From: Clostridiales bacterium
Lineage (GTDB): Bacteria > Bacillota > Clostridia > Oscillospirales > Oscillospiraceae
Direction of reading: 5' to 3'
Length of the DNA: 40,493 nt
Assembly: GCA_004555655.1 (NCBI GenBank)
Contig: SFHJ01000022.1
Span: forward strand, 1 to 40,493
Below the pieces are notes generated by a model, which did no database searches, was not told where the DNA came from, and saw only the letters and a program-made list of their open reading frames with translations. The position numbers and the translations under genes were made by a program. This document shows positions 35,575 through 40,493 of this stretch, piece by piece. Each line of letters starts with the position of its first letter. The stretch's first letter is position 1.

Positions 35575-36324
35575 ATGGAAATCCGCTATTTTAAGCACTA
35601 CAGCGGCTGTCTCGGCCGCGATATGGAATTCAAGGTCTACGGCCACCGCGGCAAGCCCGTGATGTTCATCCCCTGCCAGGCGGGCCGGTTCTACGACTTT
35701 GAAAACTTCCACATGATCGATACCTGGGCCAAGTGGATCGAAAGCGGGCAGGTCATGGTCTTCTCCATCGACGTCATCGACGGCGAGACCTATGCCGACC
35801 GCGGCGGCGATCCGCGCCGGCGCATTGAGCAGCATGAGCGATGGTACCACTATGTGGTCGACGAGCTGGTGCCCTATATCCGCCATCTGGCCGGCGAGCG
35901 CAACTGGCACGACGAGCCCATCATGACCTTCGGCGCGTCGATGGGCGCGATGCACGCGGCGAACCTCTTCTTCCGCCGTCCCGACCTCTTTGGCTCGGTG
36001 CTGGCGCTGTCGGGCCTGTATGACTCCGAGGGCTTCTTCGGCAATTACATGGACGAGCTTCTGTATCAGAACACACCGTGCCGGTATCTCGAGGGTATGC
36101 CGCATGATCACCCGTACATCGGCATGTACAACCGCCGCAAAATGGTCTTCTGCGTCGGTCAGGGTGCGTGGGAGGACGAACTGAAAGCCAGCACCGCACA
36201 CCTCAAGCAGATACTTGACCGCAAGGGCATCCATGCGCAGGTGGATTTCTGGGGCCACGACGTCAGCCACGACTGGCCCTGGTGGTTCCGACAGTGCGAC
36301 TACTACGTGCCGCAGATGATCTGA
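35575..36324 (+). CDS. Alpha/beta-hydrolase esterase, second of two
   Basis: A 249-residue cytoplasmic serine esterase of the same broad fold as its neighbour but clearly different in sequence. Nucleophile Ser122 in FGASMGAMHA; base most likely His228 or His232 in GHDVSHDWPWW. The latter aromatic-rich ending is a feature of this branch. GAGGG lies 8 bases before ATG 35575; ATG 35557, overlapping the previous stop, is possible too. The two esterases are not a simple tandem duplication, which suggests two different hydrolytic steps or substrates in one pathway. Confidence 0.86.
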   Translation: MEIRYFKHYSGCLGRDMEFKVYGHRGKPVMFIPCQAGRFYDFENFHMIDTWAKWIESGQVMVFSIDVIDGETYADRGGDPRRRIEQHERWYHYVVDELVPYIRHLAGERNWHDEPIMTFGASMGAMHAANLFFRRPDLFGSVLALSGLYDSEGFFGNYMDELLYQNTPCRYLEGMPHDHPYIGMYNRRKMVFCVGQGAWEDELKASTAHLKQILDRKGIHAQVDFWGHDVSHDWPWWFRQCDYYVPQMI

Positions 36325-36378
36325 CGCGCAGCCTTCCGGCCGGCCGCACAGATAAAAGGAACAGGAGTGAGAAAGCAA

Positions 36379-37575
36379 ATGAAAAATTTTATCTTTATTT
36401 CCCCGAACTTCCCGGCAAACTACTGGAAGTTCTGCTTTGAGCTGAAGAAAAACGGCATGCGCGTGCTTGGCATCGGCGACTGCCCGTATTCCGAGCTTTC
36501 GCAGCAGCTGCGTGAATCGCTCGACGAGTACTACAAAGTCTCGAACCTTGAAAACTACGACGAGGTCTTCCGCGCCGTGGCATTTTTCACCTACAAATAC
36601 GGTAAGATTGACTGGCTGGAGTCGAACAACGAATACTGGCTCGAGCGCGACGCGGCGCTGCGCACCGAGTTCCATATCACCACGGGCTTCCACTCCGGCG
36701 ACATGGCGCGCATCAAATTGAAGTCCGCCATGAAGGCCTACTACGCCAAGGCCGGCATCAAGACCGCGCGGTACCATCTTGTGGGCGGCTTTGAAGACGC
36801 GAGCGAGTTTGCCCACGAGGTCGGCTACCCCGTCATCGTCAAGCCCGATAACGGTGTGGGCGCGAACAACACCTACCGGCTGCAGAACGATGAAGAGCTG
36901 CAGTATTTCATCGACACCAAGGATGACAACATCTATATTATGGAGGAGTTCGTCAACGGCTATGTCCGCACCTATGACGCCATCATCAACTCCAAGGGCG
37001 AGCCGCTGTTCGAAAGCGGCAACGTCACACCGGAGTCCATCATGGATATCGTCAACTCGAACGACAACTCCATTTACTACATTGTCAAGGATCTTCCACC
37101 CGAGATGCGGGAGATCGGCCGCAGAACCGTTGAGGCTTTCAAAGTCAGAAGCCGCTTTGTGCATCTGGAATATTTCGTCCTCAACGCCGACCAGGAGGGG
37201 CTGGGCAGGAAGGGCGATATTCTGGGCCTTGAGGTCAACATGCGCCCTGCAGGCGGCTACACGCCCGATCTGTTCGATTTTGCCAACGAGACCGACGTAT
37301 ATAAGATCTGGGCCGACATGGTCTGTTTCGACCGCTCGACTGTCCCCGCCGACCGTCCGCGTCACTTCTGCGGCTTCTGCGGCCGCCGCGACGGCAAGAA
37401 TTTCGTTCTCGACCACAATGCGATTATGAGCAAGTATGCGCCCAACATCAAGATGTACGGCCGCATCCCCGACGTGCTCTCCGGTGCGATGGCCAACCAG
37501 ATGTATGTTGCAAACTTCGACACCGAACAGGAGCTGCACGCGTTCTACGCCGACCTTCTGGCCGAACAGGAATAA
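36379..37575 (+). CDS. ATP-grasp ligase (carbamoyl-phosphate-synthase-like)
   Basis: A 398-residue ATP-grasp enzyme. ATP-grasp folds join a carboxylate, through an acyl-phosphate, to an amine or similar nucleophile. The N-terminal part (1-100) is a Rossmann-like pre-ATP-grasp domain. The ATP site shows Lys155 in PVIVKPDNGVGANNT, hinge residues in IYIMEEFVNG (186-195) and the metal ligands Glu264 (VHLEYF), Glu285 and Asn287 (LEVNMRPAGGY). A Cys/Gly-rich CGFCGRRDGK near 331-340 is unusual. ATG 36379 is preferred over GTG 36367, which overlaps the AGGAG site. The partner substrate is not known; the esterases in the same operon imply that the product or its precursor carries an ester or thioester. 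Confidence 0.85.
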   Translation: MKNFIFISPNFPANYWKFCFELKKNGMRVLGIGDCPYSELSQQLRESLDEYYKVSNLENYDEVFRAVAFFTYKYGKIDWLESNNEYWLERDAALRTEFHITTGFHSGDMARIKLKSAMKAYYAKAGIKTARYHLVGGFEDASEFAHEVGYPVIVKPDNGVGANNTYRLQNDEELQYFIDTKDDNIYIMEEFVNGYVRTYDAIINSKGEPLFESGNVTPESIMDIVNSNDNSIYYIVKDLPPEMREIGRRTVEAFKVRSRFVHLEYFVLNADQEGLGRKGDILGLEVNMRPAGGYTPDLFDFANETDVYKIWADMVCFDRSTVPADRPRHFCGFCGRRDGKNFVLDHNAIMSKYAPNIKMYGRIPDVLSGAMANQMYVANFDTEQELHAFYADLLAEQE

Positions 37576-37588
37576 TCGGGTTCTCTTT

Positions 37589-37616
37589 CCCGCGTGTGCG
37601 CAGCACACGCGGGTTT
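37589..37616 (+). terminator. Intrinsic terminator after the ATP-grasp gene
   Basis: 11-bp stem CCCGCGTGTGC (37589-37599) with GCACACGCGGG (37603-37613), 3-base loop, then TTTCTT. It closes the esterase operon. Confidence 0.88.
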
Positions 37617-37640
37617 CTTGTTCCGCAGCATAGAAAGTAC

Positions 37641-37689
37641 TTGCTATTTCGGCAATACATGTTATATTTATAACCGTTCTAATTATAAC
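37641..37689 (+). promoter_or_regulatory. Promoter and half-site array upstream of the MarR gene
   Basis: TTGCTA (37641-37646), 16-base spacer, TATATT (37663-37668). The -10 box lies within the palindrome GTTATATTTATAAC (37661-37674), and a third TATAAC half-site occurs at 37684-37689. Position and symmetry fit an autoregulatory MarR operator. Confidence 0.55.
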
Positions 37690-37703
37690 TAAGGAGGATG
37701 CTT

Positions 37704-38159
37704 GTGGAACAGTTTGTATTTGTGAATCAGTTCAAGCTCTATTATTACCAGAGCTTTCAGGCGCTTGCGGAGCAGTACGAACTGCAGATGCTGGACATTG
37801 ATCTGCTGCTGTTTGTCTACAACAACCCCTCGCTCAATACCGCCAGAGACGCAGTGGCGCTGCGCGGGCTGTCAAAATCCAACGTGTCAACGTCACTGTG
37901 CAAGCTGCGCATGCGCGGTTTTCTTCGCCTGCAGACCGACCCCGGGAACCGGCGGCTGCAGCACATCTTCCTGCTGCCGGAGGGTGAGGCGGTCGCGCGC
38001 GAGCTGCGCGCGTGCCAGAAGGCATGCTTCGAACGGCTCTTTACCGGCTTTTCAGACGAGGAGCTTTCACAGCTGCGGCAGTATCTGACCCGGCTGAACG
38101 GGAACATCACGGCGGCAATCAGGGATAAAAACAGAAAGGATACCAAACAATGCTTTTGA
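37704..38159 (+). CDS. MarR-family transcriptional regulator
   Basis: A 151-residue winged-helix regulator. The recognition region is ARDAVALRGLSKSNVSTSLC (helix-turn-helix) and the wing is LRLQTDPGNRRLQHIFLL. The GTG at 37704 is used as start because AAGGAGG lies 6 bases before it; ATG 37698 would abut the site. It overlaps the next gene, the TSUP transporter, by 10 bases, so it probably controls that exporter and itself. The ligand may be the exported anion or a related compound; unknown. Confidence 0.9.
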   Translation: MEQFVFVNQFKLYYYQSFQALAEQYELQMLDIDLLLFVYNNPSLNTARDAVALRGLSKSNVSTSLCKLRMRGFLRLQTDPGNRRLQHIFLLPEGEAVARELRACQKACFERLFTGFSDEELSQLRQYLTRLNGNITAAIRDKNRKDTKQCF

Positions 38160-38920
38160 AACTTCTTCTGGTCTGTTTCTTCGCAGGCCTCGGCGCGGGA
38201 CTTGGCACAGGATTTGCCGGCATGAGCGCCGCAGCCGTCATCAGCCCCATGCTCATCACATTTTTGCACATGGACGCGTATCAGGCCGTGGGCATCGCGC
38301 TGGCCAGCGACGTGCTCGCAAGCGCAGTCTCGGCATACACCTACGGAAAGAACAAGAACCTGGACATCCGCAACGGCGCGGTGATGATGGTGTGTGTGCT
38401 GGCAATGACGCTCGTGGGCAGCTATGTCTCGAGTCTTGTGCCGAATCGGACCATGGGTGGATTCTCCGTATTCATGACGCTGCTCATGGGCATCAAGTTC
38501 ATCGTGAAGCCCATCACGACCACACGGGAGCTGAGCGACGCCCGCGACCCCAAAAAGCGGCTGATCGGTTCGATCGCCGGCGGGTGCGTGGTCGGCTTCA
38601 TCTGCGGCTTTGTTGGCGCGGGCGGCGGCATGATGATGCTGCTGGTGCTCACGAGCCTGCTCGGCTATGACCTCAAGACCGCCGTGGGCACAAGCGTTTT
38701 CATCATGAGCTTCACGGCGCTCACCGGCGCGATCAGTCATTTTGCCATCGGCGGCGTGGCGGATATCGGCTGTCTTGTTCTGTGCGTGCTGAGCACGCTG
38801 CTCTGGGCGCGTATCGCCGCACGATTCGCCAACAAGGCAAAACCGGCCACGCTCAACCGCGCCACGGGCGTGGTGCTGTCGGTGCTGGGCGTGGTAATGA
38901 TTGTAGTCAACTATCTCTGA
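38150..38920 (+). CDS. TSUP-family (TauE/SafE) anion exporter
   Basis: A 256-residue membrane protein with about eight helices arranged as two repeats, each starting with a Gly-rich helix (GLGAGLGTGFAGMSAAAVISP near 8-28 and GFICGFVGAGGGMMMLLVL near 146-164, both split here as recognisable halves). TSUP proteins transport sulfite, sulfonates or small organic anions. It is translationally coupled to the upstream MarR regulator. The substrate cannot be chosen from sequence. Confidence 0.9.
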   Translation: MLLKLLLVCFFAGLGAGLGTGFAGMSAAAVISPMLITFLHMDAYQAVGIALASDVLASAVSAYTYGKNKNLDIRNGAVMMVCVLAMTLVGSYVSSLVPNRTMGGFSVFMTLLMGIKFIVKPITTTRELSDARDPKKRLIGSIAGGCVVGFICGFVGAGGGMMMLLVLTSLLGYDLKTAVGTSVFIMSFTALTGAISHFAIGGVADIGCLVLCVLSTLLWARIAARFANKAKPATLNRATGVVLSVLGVVMIVVNYL

Positions 38921-38936
38921 TTTTGTCGCAGCAACG

Positions 38937-38965
38937 CCTCACATGGCATATTCTGTCATGTGAGG
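38937..38965 (+). promoter_or_regulatory. Hairpin that buries the sod ribosome-binding site
   Basis: CCTCACATG (38937-38945) pairs perfectly with CATGTGAGG (38957-38965), 11-base loop. The right arm contains the GAGG Shine-Dalgarno element located 7 bases before the sod ATG, so folding would hide it. Could also be a weak end for the TSUP transcript. Confidence 0.55.
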
Positions 38966-38972
38966 TGATTTT

Positions 38973-39449
38973 ATGATGCAAAAACCGGTTTGCTGCGGCA
39001 GGCCGCAGGCCGTATCGCACGTCCGCGGCAGCGCGGCGTATCCCCTCCTTAGCGGCACGGTACAGTTTTTCCAGACGCCATGCGGCGTGCTGGTGCGTGT
39101 TGAGATCCGCGGACTGCCGCACGCAGACGGCCCGTGCGCCGGGCGCGTGTTCGGCTTCCATATCCACACAGGCTGCAGCTGCGCGGGCGACATGTCAGAC
39201 CCCTTCGCGGATGCAATGGCACACTACAACCCCTGTGGCTGCGATCACCCGCAGCACGCGGGTGATCTGCCGCCGCTGTTTGAAAACTGCGGCCGCGCGT
39301 TCAGCGTGGTGCTGACGGACCGCTTCCGCGTCTCAGAGATCGTCGGCAAAACCGTCATCATCCACGCCAGCCCCGACGATTTTAGCACCCAGCCGTCCGG
39401 CAACTCCGGCGAGAAGATTGCCTGCGGCGTTATCTGCGCCAACTGCTGA
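38973..39449 (+). CDS. Cu/Zn superoxide dismutase family protein
   Basis: A 158-residue SodC-like protein without a signal peptide or lipobox, so probably cytoplasmic. Copper ligands His63, His65 (FGFHIHTG), His84 and His131 (VIIHASPDDF) are present, and zinc ligands His84, His92, His95 and Asp98 (DHPQHAGDL). The loop between the second and third zinc histidines is only two residues instead of about eight. The GNSGEKIACGVI ending matches the SOD pattern, with Lys148 where the active-site Arg normally is. Eleven cysteines, some at both ends, are unusual. It lies 52 bases after the TSUP gene and is the last chromosomal gene before the recombinase. Activity is probable but not certain. Confidence 0.88.
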   Translation: MMQKPVCCGRPQAVSHVRGSAAYPLLSGTVQFFQTPCGVLVRVEIRGLPHADGPCAGRVFGFHIHTGCSCAGDMSDPFADAMAHYNPCGCDHPQHAGDLPPLFENCGRAFSVVLTDRFRVSEIVGKTVIIHASPDDFSTQPSGNSGEKIACGVICANC

Positions 39450-39504
39450 AAAAAGCCGCCTGCTTTTAGTGGTGCAACTTAGGGATACGCAATCCCGGAA
39501 AAAT

Positions 39505-39546
39505 ATCGGCATAGTTGGTATGTATTTACCGGCTATGCCGATTTTT
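39505..39546. terminator. Bidirectional terminator between sod and the recombinase
   Basis: ATCGGCATAG (39505-39514) pairs with CTATGCCGAT (39533-39542), with an inner GGTA/TACC stem. T-runs flank it on both strands (TTTTTC on plus, ATTTTTCC on minus). The recombinase stop codon is within the right arm. Confidence 0.75.
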
Positions 39547-40493
39547 CTGTATTTGTTACGGTTGGCGGCGTGAATTCGCCGATGCAGTTCCAGACGATTC
39601 GGATGCGCTGAACCTTTTGTCCGTCAATCCGCTCTGCCTGATACACATACACCTTTTCCACAAATTCCCGGACGATTTCAGCGGTGAGTTCCTGCACATC
39701 CGTATACTTGCGCACAAGGGTCAGGAAGTGGTCAACATTGACGGAGCGGTCTTTCTCGGTAGCAAGCAGCTTTTTCAGTTCTGCCACCCGGCTCTCCAGC
39801 CCCTTCTGCTCCTCTTCATAGTTGGCGGTCATTCTGGCGAAGCGTTCGTCGCTGACCTTGCCCTCCAGGTTGTCTTCATAAAGCCGTTGGATAATATCAT
39901 CCAGCTTGCGGATTCTGGCTTGGGCCTGCTCCAGTTCCCGTTTCCCGTCCCGGAGACTTTTGTCCAGTTCGGACTGTGATTTCTGAGTGATCAGTTCCAC
40001 AAAATCAGCTTCATGTTCTCTGGCATAGGCGGTCACCGTCTGAATCCCATCAAGAAGAAGCCGCTCGAGAACCTCGTTTCGGATCTGGTGGGAACTGCAT
40101 CCGCCCTTAATCTTCCGGTAGGTGGAGCATACCATGTATTCCTTTTGCGGAAGATTTCTGCCCCGCACCTGGTAGAGTTTCTTGCCACAGTCCGCGCAGA
40201 ATACCATTCCGGAGAGTATCGGCATTTCGCCCATCGGTGTAACCCGGCGTCTGCCATCCCGGATGCGCTGCACAATATCGAAGGTTTCACGGTCGATGAT
40301 GGCTTCGTGGGTGTTCTCAAAAATCTGCCATTGGGACGGGTCATTCTTGAGCTGCTTCTTGTTCTTGTAGGACTTGCGGTAGGTCTTGAAATTGACCGTG
40401 TGCCCCAGATACTCCATCCGGGTGAGAATGTGGGAAATGGTGCTGTTCTGCCAGGTGTAATCGTCACCGACCGTGCGGTTGTCCGGTGTGGCT
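39533..40493 (-). CDS. Large serine recombinase, C-terminal part (5' end outside the window)
   Basis: Site-specific recombinase of the large serine family, as used by conjugative transposons and prophages in Clostridia. About 320 residues are visible; the frame is still open at the right edge, so the catalytic N-terminal domain is missing. Seen in order: the end of the recombinase domain (WQNSTISHILTR, EYLGHTVNFKTY), a zinc ribbon with the Cys pairs FCADCGKK and VCSTY..GGCSSH, a long coiled coil (about 155-265) and a C-terminal tail. Lower GC and different codon use than its neighbours suggest acquisition by transfer. The gene ends at the bidirectional terminator 83 bases from sod. Confidence 0.93.
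   Translation of the reverse strand, partial: ATPDNRTVGDDYTWQNSTISHILTRMEYLGHTVNFKTYRKSYKNKKQLKNDPSQWQIFENTHEAIIDRETFDIVQRIRDGRRRVTPMGEMPILSGMVFCADCGKKLYQVRGRNLPQKEYMVCSTYRKIKGGCSSHQIRNEVLERLLLDGIQTVTAYAREHEADFVELITQKSQSELDKSLRDGKRELEQAQARIRKLDDIIQRLYEDNLEGKVSDERFARMTANYEEEQKGLESRVAELKKLLATEKDRSVNVDHFLTLVRKYTDVQELTAEIVREFVEKVYVYQAERIDGQKVQRIRIVWNCIGEFTPPTVTNTEKSA

Noticed and set aside
35407..37608. A very long minus-strand open frame (over 700 codons) opposite the esterase-ATP-grasp operon
   Set aside because: It has no ribosome site, a composition rich in His, Val and Asp typical of antisense frames in GC-rich DNA, and no recognisable motif, while the plus-strand proteins show complete catalytic sites.

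Overview
The window looks like the chromosome of a GC-rich, spore-forming, anaerobic member of the Clostridia, most like the Oscillospiraceae/Ruminococcaceae gut lineages. The evidence is sporulation sigma factor SigG, germination protease Gpr and a YlmC/YmxH-type sporulation protein, combined with Firmicutes-type housekeeping genes (greA, lysS, ftsEX, rpsB-tsf, rpsT, recG, Asp23-FakA, gpmI, ftsH), strong Shine-Dalgarno sites and a high-GC genome with AT-rich promoters. Species cannot be named from sequence alone. No rRNA, tRNA or CRISPR array was seen.

Layout. 1-7.6 kb (minus strand): greA-lysS, then a division and cell-wall cluster read as CdaR-like regulator, ftsE, ftsX, coiled-coil M23 peptidase, S41 protease. 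7.6-12 kb: RsuA-type pseudouridine synthase, a DUF4830 protein and a SLOG protein whose stop codons share one CTAG, an FMN riboswitch controlling the riboflavin transporter ribU, and a two-gene membrane pair (YjdF/DUF2238-like protein plus PAP2 phosphatase). 12-17 kb: a Pro/Ala/Glu-rich lipoprotein, a chain of perfect hairpins, putP, a TetR regulator with a palindrome in front of putP, and an amidohydrolase. 17-22 kb: YebC, Nif3-like, TrmK, a second hairpin chain, a DUF1858 redox protein, a GNAT acetyltransferase, then rpsB-tsf with promoter, internal hairpin and terminator. 22-24.4 kb: ylmC, sigG and gpr, with sequences matching forespore promoters in front of sigG and gpr and a cluster of DnaA-box-like 9-mers between them. 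24.4-34.6 kb: rpsT, recG, a P-loop ATPase, gpmI, asp23-fakA, a GNAT gene with a structured leader, and ftsH. 34.7-37.6 kb: an operon of two different alpha/beta-hydrolase esterases and an ATP-grasp ligase. 37.6-39.5 kb: MarR regulator with TSUP exporter, and a Cu/Zn superoxide dismutase. 39.5 kb to the right edge: the 3' part of a large serine recombinase, probably the end of an integrated mobile element.

How the genes work together. FtsEX, the M23 protein and the S41 protease form a plausible septal cell-wall hydrolysis module. SigG, Gpr and YlmC are the forespore/germination module. The strongest candidate for an undescribed system is the esterase-esterase-ATP-grasp operon: it has its own near-consensus promoter and terminator, tight spacing, and apparently intact catalytic residues in all three proteins, which suggests paired formation and cleavage of an unknown amide, peptide or ester-linked small molecule. 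Start codons below were chosen from Shine-Dalgarno spacing; promoters, operators and hairpins were read by eye and are unverified.
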